This document shows positions 50,801 through 60,783 of a stretch of DNA of 64,000 nt, piece after piece (position 1 is the stretch's first letter; every line of letters starts with the position of its first letter). The position numbers were made by a program, and so were the translations under genes. Origin of the DNA: Glandiceps talaboti. Lineage: Eukaryota; Hemichordata; Enteropneusta; Spengelidae. Where the stretch lies: the NCBI RefSeq assembly GCF_964340395.1, contig NC_135563.1, forward strand, positions 16,320,001 through 16,384,000, in the 5' to 3' direction. A model generated the notes under the pieces. That model was not told where the DNA came from. It did not search any database and saw only the letters and a list, made by a program, of their open reading frames with translations.

Positions 50801-51201
50801 TAGTTTTATTCACTGTCTAGATTTCTCAAAAAAAAAAAGTTATATCATCAAACAACAGTGCAGTAATGTAAAAAAATCAGATACTTCCAAATAACAGCCA
50901 TCTTCATTTAGGAATGAGGCCATGACCCCAAAAGGGTCATGACATGAAGTCTAAAGTGGTATATATCAGCATTAGTTACCTACATATATATTAATGTAGA
51001 TATCCTACCCTCTTCTCCCCTACACTTATACATCACTTACCAGTTCACCAACGAGCTTCTTCTATCCTATAAATAGTGCACTGCAAAATTTACTTACTTG
51101 GTAGTTGAACTTGGAGACAGGTGAGCTCGAGCACTTGGCCACTGAAGTTTGTCTTTGATTAGTACTGGAGGAGTATCTGGAATACTGAATGCTTCATCCA
51201 T
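33518..51201 (-). CDS. RRM-MYND-five-Tudor protein (TDRD1/Vreteno-like), complete
   Basis: Tudor-MYND proteins of this kind scaffold PIWI/piRNA complexes in germline granules. Exons in transcript order: 51098-51201, 50096-50209, 49495-49626, 49274-49355, 48147-48250, 47561-47699, 46457-46553, 45851-46243, 45166-45271, 44916-45006, 44326-44409, 43999-44148, 43405-43584, 42655-42835, 41828-42120, 41302-41494, 40347-40487, one 34-nt mini-exon (for example 39491-39524), 38427-38639, 36978-38127, 36621-36777, 36188-36310, 35486-35599, 34790-34957 and 33518-33999. The ATG at 51201 directly follows an in-frame TGA. The exons total 5025 nt (1674 codons plus stop). Without the mini-exon the total is 4991 nt and the frame breaks. 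Domains: RRM about 130-225, MYND about 383-418, Tudor 1-5 with DFGN-type cores near 568, 783, 980, 1270 and 1483, then a Gln-rich coiled coil. MYND plus repeated Tudor fits TDRD1; adding an RRM recalls insect Vreteno. Orthology is not settled, so no symbol is given. Confidence 0.85.
33900..36310 (-). CDS. Extended Tudor domain 5
   Basis: Exon 36188-36310 has FPVIVHVVINPDEMYCQ. Exon 35486-35599 has the helix and PGVGELCSAQF. Exon 34790-34957 has KSWCRAEV and IKYVDFGNQEK (34877-34900). The last exon starts with the trailing SN-like part (YGTVVEQCGDVTVIELID). The W-Y-R motif is W-C-R here. Confidence 0.86.
34392..34500 (+). repeat. Dispersed repeat, family C (also 45496-45605)
   Basis: The block TAGACACTTGAAT-AGTCTC followed by A-GTATTA-AG, TTGAGTTATG and later AAATA-G-CCACCATT is shared with 45496-45605, both in Tudor-gene introns. 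A partial third copy is at about 42397-42440. It is non-coding and the class is unknown. Confidence 0.55.
35690..36010 (-). repeat. Dispersed foldback repeat, family A, inverted copy
   Basis: It lies in a Tudor-gene intron. It shares the GACAGAACCCCATG terminus, the ACACTGGTACTCAGG block and the TTCATTTGCATAC region (as reverse complement) with 4500-4875 and 48389-48682. The centre is an inverted repeat around CTACTTTC and GAAAGTA. Confidence 0.6.
36621..37420 (-). CDS. Extended Tudor domain 4
   Basis: The 3' half of the large exon has the leading strands (VPVCVVHVVDPQEFYIQ), then the barrel with QDWYRAVV and VQFVDFGNYDE (37128-37154) and AIPCTLSGI. The trailing strand, VYEVELYDL, is in exon 36621-36777. 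All cage positions look intact. Confidence 0.88.
37700..38639 (-). CDS. Extended Tudor domain 3
   Basis: The exon 38427-38639 carries the leading SN-like part (TVTCNISYLDSPDEMWIQ). The start of the large exon 36978-38127 carries the barrel, with GHWYRGVI and VFYFDFGNSE (38002-38022), then the trailing AIHCSLAGV and VFKVQIFRK strands. A Ser/Lys/His-rich disordered linker of about 110 residues follows in the same exon. Confidence 0.88.
38630..38725 (-). repeat. Degenerate repeats of the acceptor of the following Tudor exon
   Basis: The junction CACAG then TGAAATTCCC (acceptor at 38640-38641) recurs upstream in the transcript as CACCATGAAATTCC and GACAGTGAAATTCCC, with CATATCTTGT and CCCATCCCT blocks between. 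The exon start and polypyrimidine tract have been copied about three times between the mini-exon array and the exon. Confidence 0.7.
38726..39524 (-). repeat. 16-unit, 51-bp array of 34-nt mini-exons with own splice sites
   Basis: Units start every 51 bp from 38726 to 39491. On the coding strand each unit is AG, then 34 nt (GACTGGGTAAGGCTGTGG and 16 more), then GTAAGT, then a 17-nt spacer whose end (AAAGCAG) is the next unit's acceptor. The unit at 38777 has GTACGT; the last transcribed unit (38726-38759) has lost its GT. In phase 1 in, phase 2 out, a unit reads G-LGKAVDTRTK-C/W, which joins exon 17 to exon 19 of the gene (38427-38639) in frame. Units differ at a few sites, mostly synonymous, with Val/Met and Arg/Ser changes. 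The acceptors lack a strong pyrimidine tract. Use as alternative exons is inferred. Confidence 0.75.
39491..42120 (-). CDS. Extended Tudor domain 2 (DFGK variant)
   Basis: Exon 15 (41828-42120) has the leading SN-like strand pair (FSVVCTHLENPGSFYLK). Exon 16 (41302-41494) has the barrel with MWHRAVV and VQYSDFGKSE. Exon 17 (40347-40487) and the mini-exon carry the trailing part (ARVVDIIDSKYYVELYNL). The cage Asn of DFGN is Lys and the usual W-Y-R is W-H-R, so this repeat may not bind dimethyl-arginine in the canonical way. Confidence 0.85.
39940..40346 (-). repeat. 39-bp array (about 10 units) repeating the exon 17 5' splice site
   Basis: On the coding strand each unit is of the form TATGATCA(AG/GA/AA) then GTGAGTCGGTAATGTGA. 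It matches the exon 17 end and donor (TATAATCTGG then GTGAGTCGGTAATGTGA), which is itself the first unit. Each unit is 13 codons long, which is why open frames run through it on the plus strand. Use of any downstream copy as donor would read into a stop. Confidence 0.85.
42655..44148 (-). CDS. Extended Tudor domain 1
   Basis: Exon 12 (43999-44148) carries the leading staphylococcal-nuclease-like half (VFVPVVESPSNFWCQ). Exon 13 (43405-43584) carries the Tudor barrel with KQWYRARM and VLFVDFGNEE. Exon 14 (42655-42835) carries the trailing SN-like part (ALKCCLAGI). All the usual cage positions look present, so dimethyl-arginine binding is plausible. Confidence 0.88.
45166..45872 (-). CDS. MYND zinc-finger exons (8-9) of the Tudor gene
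   Basis: The first zinc-ligand pair, PCSYC, is encoded at the end of exon 8 (45861-45872). The rest is in exon 9 (45166-45271): CGRC, then YCSDEC, then H-x3-C (EHKSSC). Together this is the full MYND pattern of seven Cys and one His. In TDRD1 the MYND finger binds proline-rich or partner motifs. The preceding part of exon 8 is a disordered Ser-rich linker. Confidence 0.92.
45496..45605 (+). repeat. Dispersed repeat, family C copy 2
   Basis: Matches 34392-34500 in the same orientation with scattered substitutions; it lies in the intron between Tudor-gene exons 8 and 9. Confidence 0.55.
46554..47560. other. Tudor-gene intron 6 with CA microsatellite
   Basis: A run of CA dinucleotides with one TA interruption lies at about 46761-46827. 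No exon or other feature was recognised in the rest. Confidence 0.7.
47561..49355 (-). CDS. RRM domain exons (4-6) of the Tudor gene
   Basis: Three exons encode one RNA-recognition motif. Exon 4 (49274-49355) has the beta-1 strand VYVTGIP (RNP2 position). Exon 5 (48147-48250) carries helix 1 (EAVYNIFSRAG) and beta-2 (VTDLNVIATP). The RNP1-type strand GDATYGFITY spans the junction to exon 6 (47561-47699), which continues with helix 2 (VENAIRILDGF) and beta-4, then a charged KEERERRK tail. RNP1 keeps aromatic residues, so single-stranded RNA binding is plausible. The intron between exons 5 and 6 holds a long GA microsatellite. Confidence 0.88.
47816..47896. repeat. (GA)n microsatellite in a Tudor-gene intron
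   Basis: About 40 GA dinucleotides, preceded by G-rich GGGA repeats from about 47745. It separates RRM exons 5 and 6. Confidence 0.95.
48389..48682 (+). repeat. Dispersed foldback repeat, family A copy
   Basis: It lies in the Tudor-gene intron between exons 4 and 5. It shares GTACCA-GATTAC, TTTGCACTGCAGTG, CTACTCAGG, CATGAAAGTAC, AACAC-GCAAGCACT and GGGGTTCTG blocks with 4500-4875 in the same order. A further partial copy lies at about 50490-50600. Confidence 0.65.
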
Positions 51202-51837
51202 TCACAGCTTCAAGAATATGAAGGCTTCTGTAGTTACAGATTAAACATCACCTCAGTTTTCATAATTTTTGTATACTTTCCAAAATATTTAGTAATTGAC
51301 CATATTACATAACTGGAAACAACAACTGGGTCGTTCATGCATGGATGTATCAGTCTCACTAATACATCCATGGTTCATGCTAGTGTGGTACCTGGGGATA
51401 ATAGTAGCATTTTTATTTGCAATACTTTTTTACAATTCGTTTTCATAATTTATTTCGACTTACTAAACATTTTTCGTTATTTTCTTATGAGTTTTGCTAA
51501 AAAAAACCTGAGATCGACGGAGAAGTGGCTAGTTACTGGGGTATGTATATTGCCATGTGCATGGAATGTCTACAGCATACACAAGATTTGTATTATTGTA
51601 ACATTTCATACAAAAGACTGTGTTTACATTTATCATAAATTTGATCACCTAAACAAACGAATAAGCTGATATATGTAATTAATCCCGACTGACTGAGGTT
51701 CTTATGTTATGTAATGTATACAAACACACAGGTTCTACATTCATAACATTGCAGTGGCTATTGTGGCGTTATAAACCATTGGACGTAGTGTACGGCATGT
51801 GAAATAAAGCATTTTATCAACAACTGAATCAACTTAC

Positions 51838-52150
51838 AGGTTTAGAAGAATTGGCGGGACAACGGAGAAACGCGTCAGACAAGGCTGAAGTGTGAAAAGC
51901 CTATTCAGTACCTTTTGTTGAGGCTTATTCCTAAAAGCAAATGACTGCCCTCAACTTCGTCTGAGTGCATTCTCCACATCTCACTATTTTTGGTGGAAAA
52001 AGACGTTTCAAGAACAACAATCGCCGTCAGTTTACGACTAAGCAGGCGTTTTGATATATCAAAATGAAAAAGCAACAATTTCCCCCCAAAATGGTAAAAT
52101 ACAGTGTTTTACAAACCTCCACGACACCTTCACAGTTTGTGTCTTGCCGC
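51838..52150 (-). other. Probable 5' non-coding exon of the Tudor gene
   Basis: A good minus-strand donor (GTAAGT) follows position 51838. The first coding exon has an acceptor at 51228-51229, leaving 26 nt of 5' UTR before the ATG. That implies an upstream untranslated exon reaching to a start site somewhere near 52150. The upstream end is a guess. Confidence 0.4.
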
Positions 52151-53168
52151 CGCAGTGCACATGGGCCCACAAGTATGCAAATTACTTGACCAGCTTCCTT
52201 TAATGGAATAAAAGCCCATTATTGATTGGTTAGAAGTTAAAAGTTCAAAAGTCCGTTTTTACATAATTTTGTCGGGTTACCTGCATGTTCAACCCTTTTT
52301 ACTTACACCATCCGCTTATATGGATCAAAGATGTCAATGGTAATGGTGAGCAAAGTTCATATTAATTTCGGAAGTGTTTTAGGAATCTACTGAGGGTCAT
52401 AGGGGAACCAATAATATTCATCGTTACATGCCGAAAGTGTTGATTTAAAGTTCACATTATTCAAAGAACGACGCCCAAACCATTTCATAATAACAATAGT
52501 GGGATAAAGTAAGCCATAATTTTAAGAAAACAATGACAGCGTACCGCGAGAAGTGGCAATTTACATGTATGCCCCTGGACTACCACGACATGCCCCCAAT
52601 GACATCATCGAGGTCGATATTTGTCACGTGATCCCACGTTGTACTGTCGGCCATTATGCGTCGGACATTTCTGATCAAAGCGAAGGTAGCCCTTCGAAAG
52701 CCGGCCCATATTATCGCTTATATTTCGCTTTCATATGATTAGTTAAAATTCCCTCTACACTCTCACTCTGTATTGACGTATCAACGACGTGTTTTGATAA
52801 GAAGGATGCCGTTGTTACCAGGTATACGAAAAACATCACTCGACCGTTGTCAGTAATAAAACCAGCAGGTAACGTAACGTAAATAGATGTACTTCCGGGA
52901 GTGGCAATAACTCGTCAGGCGTGTTGACGTAGTTTTTTTGCGTGTGGGAAATCCCGTCTTCTTTCAGCTCGTGAGTGCAATATGACTTTTAACAAACACG
53001 GATGTAACCAAAGATAAGGCGTCTCTTCCTAGGAATTAGATTGTTATTCGTACCTTGATCGGTGAGTGTGTCACGGGTGATCACCTGACTCAGCTCATAC
53101 CTTACCTGTGTTATTTCATTTGGATAACTTTTACAGTTTTTCGGCTTCCTGATATTGAATTTTCCACA
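51840..53168. promoter_or_regulatory. Divergent promoter region between the Tudor gene and CCDC186
   Basis: The two genes point away from each other with roughly 0.7-1 kb between likely start sites. Motifs seen are an E-box-containing GTCACGTGAT at 52624-52633, an ETS-like ACTTCCGGG near 52889-52897 and a GGCCATTAT near 52650. A small 5'-UTR intron for CCDC186 (donor at 53062, acceptor ending 53136) is possible. No TATA box was assigned. Confidence 0.4.
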
Positions 53169-56100
53169 ATGGCTGACGGAGAAGAGTGTGCGATTGAAAG
53201 AACAAATTGCACTGAAACTACAGCGGGAATCAACGGAGAGCAAGCTAACGAAAACAATAGCAAGGAATCTAACTGTCAATGTCAGGACAGTACTAGCATA
53301 GACCAGGACATTGTAGACTCTGACGCCCGAGTGAATGGGCAGCATAGTGAAGGAGATAGTGATAGTAGTAGGAATCATTCAGAGGAATGTTCAGATTCGG
53401 CAATTGAATCAGACACGAACTCAAGTGATGTTAAAGAAGGTGATACTGGCATCACTGAAGAAAATGTAGAACAACCAAGCACAAGGAATCCTTCAGATAA
53501 TGAATGTCAAGACAAAGAGAACAATGATGTTATGGAACAATGTGGCACACCTTCCGATGTTATAGTGCCAGAAATTACAGTAACTCAAGACGAAAATACT
53601 TCAACGACAAACATTGATGATCAAAGTGACATGTCAAGTATCTCAGAACATAGTTCTGAAGAAATTTCAAATAGGATTATGAATAGTGTAGAAACTCATG
53701 ATGAACAAGTAGTAGAAAAAACACAAGATGTTGATGAGAAAATAAGAGAAGAGGAAACATTACAGCAAAATAGTGCAAGTAGTAGTACACCAAGTAGATC
53801 AGATGATGTTCATAGTGAAGACTCTACTATACCTAGTAATACAAGTGGTGCTAATGATAGTGACACTTCAAATGATGAGGACAAGCTCCTTTCAGAGTTA
53901 TCAGAGGAACTAGATGTAGTTGGTGGCAGTGAATTACCTAATGGTCTTAAAAGAGACATCATCATATCAGAACTGCCAGAATATAAAGACTTACTGAGTA
54001 AATATGAAACCATACAAAAACAAAGTGAGCAGCAGAAAAATGAATTACAGAGGTAAGTCGAATTTATATCACAGTATGTTCATGATATATTTTCATTGCA
54101 TCCCATATGATATGCATGTACATATATTGTGATATTAAAATGAGTTAATGTCACCAGTTACAGTTACTGGTACTTTGTTTCCCATTAGCATGCAAGAAAT
54201 AGTGGTGTGATTGTTGTAAGTAAATATGGATGATTTTGTAAATTATCTTTTTCTTAAAAAGTCAACACATTAATACCTTAGTGTAAATTGATTGCTGTCA
54301 TGTATGATGGGTCAACATTTGAGAAACATTGATTCTGATTTACATCACAATCATAATGATTTATGAATCTTAATGTAAGTACATAAAGTAAGCAAGCAAC
54401 ATTGCTGCAAAATTGAAAGTTTGGGTTAACTCAGTCATGTTATTGTTAGAAAATATCATGATAGGTAGGTAGTAGAAGTAATATGTGTAAAAAATTCATA
54501 TTTGATATATTAAGAACATCCATATCTATAATTCTACAGAATTTTTCACTCCCATGATGTCATTTACAATCATGGAAATCACAAAAAATATACTGAATTG
54601 AGAAAGAGGTGCAAAGGTCAAATACCCACAAGCTATGTATTTATAAATTCACTCAGATGTAAGCAAAGAAAGAATGAAGATGTGCTGGTCAGCAGTATTA
54701 GAATTTGACAGTCTGTGAACTGATCAGTCCAGTGGTATTTTGAAATGTAATCCTCTTAGTATGTACATGCCATGTATATATATTTTAAAGTTAAAACTGT
54801 AACCAGGACAATTATACAGTTTTAGGCTGTTTTAGCAGTGCCAGGTGCAGAGTAATTGTTGGCATAATCCTTATATTTGAATAAATGCACAAGGTTATAA
54901 TCCAGGCTTTTCTCTCAAAAATGAATCCTGTTGGCTATTTTCAAGTTGTAAATAAAATCACAGCAAGTGAGTAAATCTCCCAGTGTAAATTTATCTGGCC
55001 TTCGGCAAGTAGTACATGTGGTATTGATTGGAACAAAAATATGAAGGTTACTACAGGGCCTGTAATTTCCATACAGTGGGGTCATAAAAGACAGGTGGTA
55101 TTATTACTATTAGTTGTTGAAGCAAGTACATTATATAGTTACACATATAGTAAGTATTTCTTTGTCATACCAAATGTGTTACCATGGTGACTGGGAATAG
55201 CATCTTATAAGATTTCATACCACCTTTTCCTAAATAAGTTGGTCAAATATGACACACCTTGTAGAATAGAGCAAACATTAGTTTCTAGTTTCTTTTGTTC
55301 ATCTTATATTGTAGTGAAGCAGAATGTTGGATAATCTGTGTAAGACAAAGAGTAGGGAAAGGAAGGACTTGAACCAGTTACCAGGAGAACTGAGTGTTTA
55401 ACATAAGTTGTTTGATAGAGAAATCAATTAACTAAATAAGATCATGTTCTGTGATGAACAAAGACCCACAAACAAAGGCAGTGTGTCTAGAGATACATTG
55501 TGACTTGAAATCCAATAATGTCTACAGCAGTTACTGTGTAATGAGAGTACAATAATAAATGGGTCTGTTCTTGTAATCATGTCACTTTCCAATCACCACT
55601 GTTATAAATGTGTGATTTCATAAATGTATCATTCCTGGTCTGAAGTGGTAGAAATTTTTGAAAAAGTATTTAATCAGGATCATGATACAGAAAGAGATAT
55701 TAAATGCATGGTGATAAAAAAAGTATTTAAATCAACTGATATCAGTTGTTTGTTGGAATCTGTGTTGTTTTGTGGTACCATATATGGTGTGTCTTGAAAT
55801 GAACATTGTTTCAGATTTCTTGTCAGTTAGAAAGCAACAAGGTGATTATGTCTGTTGACTCAAAAATGTTATTGATGACTAAATCTCAAGGCAAGCCATA
55901 CCTTGTAGTTTGTGTTTGTTTGAATAAGAAAAATAAATCATATTCCAGTGTATTTGCTATTCATGTAGTAGAGAAATGTGAGATTTATAATTCCACACTG
56001 AGTCAATTCAGTCATACATTATATACTTATAGAAGAATGCCAGAGAAATATCAAATAACATCATCTGTAATAGTTCAGTTCAGGAAATGTTTTTTCTGGT

Positions 56101-59100
56101 ATCAAATTTGTAATTACAGTATACCGTTCATACACAATTTGTGTGTGAGACTGTACCTACAGACACAGCCTAAGTTGTTGTAAACCATGTAGATGTAGCT
56201 GTTAAGAACAGTTTGTGTTGTACTTATTTCCAATATCCATACATCATGTCGATAGTTAGTTGGTACAAAAATGTCAATATTGACAAATCAGTTGTGTGTT
56301 TCAAATTTACTCATATTTTCCTTTATTGTGACATGCATACATATGTGTATGTACTTGATTCTAATGCAAACATGATAAAAAGCATGAAATGTTAAACCCA
56401 GACAAGATAAGAAAACATCTGACAACAACAGAGATAAAATAACACCAAAAGATATATGTATATATATCTGATGAGAATTTTGTGGTGATCTTTGTATCTG
56501 CGTATCACATTACACACTGTTACTGTGATACTGGTACTTGTAATCTAGGTCACAGCATTTACCTTTACAGAATAGTCTTATGATTTAAGCACTTCATACT
56601 CAGTTCTTTAGCTGAAAAAAATAATTGAAAGAGTGGATATATTATACAGAGCTGGAAAATAGTCATATACATGTAGAGTACATGTACTAGAATTTATGTG
56701 TATATTTTGAGGGGAGGGAGAATGTTGTTGTGGTGGTCTGGAATCTGTGCTGGCCTGGATTCCATGCTGTGTCCTTGAATGGAATTCATGCTGTCCTGGC
56801 CTGATCTTGAATCCATTTTGTCCAGGCCCACACTTGTGTCTGAGCTGTCCTGGGGTGGAATGCATGCTGTCCTGGACCAGACTTGAATCTAAGCTGTCCT
56901 GGCCTGGACTTGAATCTAAGGTGTCCTGGACATGAATCCATGTGACACTGTCCCCGGACAAGACATGATGAATATCAGGAGAAGATATTACAATATTCAT
57001 GCTGTCTTGTCCGAGTCATGTATTAATCCACGTTGTTCTGTCTTAGTCATTTCCTTTGTATAGTTTGTGTGTTTTGTATGTTTTAAGCCATTACATATGA
57101 TATTTGTTTTACTTTGCCATCTGTTACTTTTGGTAAAGATAACTTTTCCTGAAAAATCAGTTGCTGACAAATATTTGAATTTTGAGAGAAAGAACAATAT
57201 TTTAACAGACACCACAAGGCTTGTTGTATGCAGCAGCAATGGTAAACACATACACGTATGTTACTATTGTTTGGACAGCAGAAAATAACTGTAGCATAAA
57301 GAACAAGAAAACCTGGAATGCATGTAGTTGTGACTTGTCATACTACTGTTCTTATTGTAAACTTTCTATTAATAACTTATTAATTGAAAATTTACTCAAA
57401 GAAAAATATAGTATGAAACCTAATGAAAGTTTTAGTAGATTGCCTGTACTGGCTTTGAATCACTATACAACATGCATACTACTGTAATTGTATTACACAG
57501 TGTGCTGAACATTCATCAAGTAAATGTTGATTTCTGGTGAATGAAATGAAAATGATATTGTTATGATGAAAATCCTAAAAATACAAATACAAATACATAC
57601 ATAATTTGAAGAAATCATAGCTTTAGGTCAAAGGTCATAAATACAATTATGTACCACATGTACAATTGTGAAAAGCTACAGATGTTTGTATAGAATAATA
57701 CAAAAATGATTTCATGTATTTGGGTCATAGATTTTGTCATATGTTTGTGAAATAAATGTATTAAGAAATACTAGTATTAGTAACATGAAATGGTAAAAAA
57801 TGAAAAGGATACAACACATTAAGTACAAAACTAGTCAGATTCTAATGTTGTATTTGGCATTAAGTAATATATTAATTTGGAGTACAGAGACAAATGTTAA
57901 GAATAATTTTGAATCTATGAGATTTCTTTCATATTTATGTGTTATTATAAAATGACTATAGTGCAATGTGGTATGAATACAGTATTGCTATACTGTACTT
58001 CATATATTTTGAATTCTGATATTACAAATATATGCTTTCTGTTGGTTTTAAAATTAAACCCCACCATACCCGGTTTCACCAGCACACCCACTGTTTCAAT
58101 ATAGGTTCTTTTTTTTCAATCATTATCAACTTCATGTGCTGAAAATGATAAATATTGTACCCTTGTTGATTACTTCAAAAGATTTTGTTCAAAATGAATA
58201 ATTAAAGATTGAGTGAATGGAAATAATAGGAACAATGTGTCAAAATGATGCTAGTGTGGTTTGTGGTTCCTGAAGATTATTTGTTGGGTGTCATAGGAAA
58301 TGACAAAGTAAAACTAGCCATTAAAGAAACTGTGACAGTTTGACTGATGTTTCACACAAGAGTTCCTGAACTAGACATGAGAGAGGAACACATACATATA
58401 CAATGATACAGACAGTATACAGAAAAAACAATGAGAGATATCGTATACAAATGTATATGTAAATCTTTATGAAAAGTATGTTACACATAACTGCACATAA
58501 CAATATTTAGTAATGAAAATTTCTGGTCGCAGTCAAAATATTTCTTGGATGTGAATCCCAAATTTAACTGACGTCTCGTCAGCATCACCAGGCAGGGGTG
58601 TACTTCAATGGGCTGTTGTCACGTGTCTGAAGTGAGGTTGAGTGAAACAGCTGGGATCTCCATGCCTACATCCCCGTTTAAAGTGGGTTTCTTTCGGTGT
58701 AGTATACCTGTGACGATGCTGACAAGACATCAGCAAAAATTTGTGAATCGCTTCCAAGAAATATTTTGACTCTGTGAGTAGAAATTTTCATTACGGTACT
58801 AAATATGAACCTAGAGTCCATGAACATTCATTCTCGCAATAGAGTATTTGTTTATATGTGATTGTTGACTTGGAATATTTTAAAGTTTTCTGTAACCACT
58901 CAGTCATAGGTGTAGAATTTATAATGAACTACAGGAAAGGGCGCATTTGGCAAGATAAAAGGTATTTATTTTCAAATATAACCTTCAATAGTTTTTTTGT
59001 TTTTTTAAAAAAGATTGCTGTTGGCAGGGGCATGTAAATCAGTGAAAAATAATTGCACAAGTTCGTGGTTTCCCCCATTTTAACACATTGAATCTATTAG

Positions 59101-60748
59101 TGTTATAAATTGCAGTGTAAATTTTCCTGTGGCTGGAAAGGAAAATGTACTTGCATGCTACATGTATGTGTGAGAGGCATATTCAGTGTATAGTATTTAT
59201 AGTTTTATATAAACTGGTACATGTACTCCAGGCTGTGTGTAATGTTGTACAGTAGAGGTATTTAGGAGGTATGAATCACCAATAACAGATGCCAGTCTAA
59301 CTTAATTATCTGTTGTGTCTGGCTGTGCATGATGTTGATGTATATCTATGTATAACAACACATCATCTAGCCGGTTTGCATGCAATATAGTGTAACAGTT
59401 GGTGTTATAATCTACATCTACATGTAATTGTAACCATATAATTAGTACTATCTCAATAATTATAATCGTCTAAATATAATGCAATTCACAAAAATAAGTC
59501 AATTTGAATATCTGTTAATTTTATGACTGAAAATATTACTATTCATGACCTATGTGACATGTAACTGCCATAAAAATAAACTTTTCTGGTGTTATTTACA
59601 TTGTATATATTTTGCTGTGGCGTTGTCATTAATTGGAAGTAATTTTGATCTTTCTTCCCCAGTTTGTGGTTTAATTGCTATTTTGTATCATTTTGTTACC
59701 AAACTGAACTGTTAACATTATGATGTTGTGTACATACAAATGTACAGTATGTGGTGACAGTTTATAAAGTAGTTTTGTGGTTTTGATTGCATAATGAGTA
59801 CATTATAAGCAGTATACTGTATACATTGTAGAATGCCTGGTGTGCATTCATGTAGCTAAGTAGAACAATAGAAAATCACATGGTGTATTGTCTGCAAACA
59901 TACAATGTAGTATAGGTACACAATGGGCCATTCCAGACTGCAAACAGGAAATTGAGAATACAGCACCCTCGCTCAAATTGGGGGTATCATCACCTCAGTA
60001 TCATTTCAGAGCTTTGTCCCTTGGTATTCTGTAGAAGTGTATTGTTCAGACATCAAGGAATGCAGCAGTGCTCTATGATTAACTGAGTAACCTATGCTAT
60101 GTTACCCAGGGTAACACAGACAGGAAGGAGACTGCCACCATGGCATATTTTGCAAAGGCCTATTGTGTTTGTGATGACTTGTTTTGCACAGGTATGACAG
60201 GGTTAATAAATAAAAACTAACTGGAGTATTATGTATTCATCTGTTTTGTATATTTTAAAAACAATCATGTTTCATACATCTGAGTAAATTAATATTAAAA
60301 TCTTGAATTTCTAACTAGCTTTTATACATCAATTTGCTTTTTCAAGGAATTTGATTCAAATGCATACATAGACTTTGACCTGTTTTCTAATCATACCTTT
60401 ATACATATATCACTGTCATTGCAGTCTTCACCAAATACATGAAGAAAAAGCAAATGAGTTGAAACTTTCCCACCAAGCCACCACAGCTCTCAGGTCAGAA
60501 ATCCAAAGGATACAGGCCAAAGAGAGCTCTACTATTGATACATATCAAGTTACTGTTAAACAGGTGAGCTATTATGTATAATCCAATCAAATAACAAGTT
60601 ATTGTAGAACTGGTAAGCTATTCTGTATCGCCCAATCAAAACAGAGTGTGCAGTACACACATTTTGTATATTGTAATGAGTAACAGTTGGATCATTGTGG
60701 ATATGTACAAACTTAAACAGGTCCTTATAATATTTCCAAATCAATAAT

Positions 60749-60783
<35 letters not shown>

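Larger units (their letters stand above)
54053..60424. other. CCDC186 intron 1 (6.4 kb)
   Basis: No exon was recognised. The open frames at 55806-56183, 56213-56395 and 57221-57487 have no family signature. It contains an imperfect minisatellite (56745-57010) and a family B foldback (58511-58845). Confidence 0.7.

Noticed and set aside
51340-51372. 11-bp-arm hairpin (ATGGATGTAT and its complement)
   Set aside because: Short and isolated in a 5' UTR intron; no evidence of function.
53055-53168. Upstream ATG at 53055 as the CCDC186 start
   Set aside because: The segment has a plausible small UTR intron (donor 53062, acceptor to 53136), and the ATG at 53169 has a better context and starts the acidic region typical of the exon. 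Not excluded outright.
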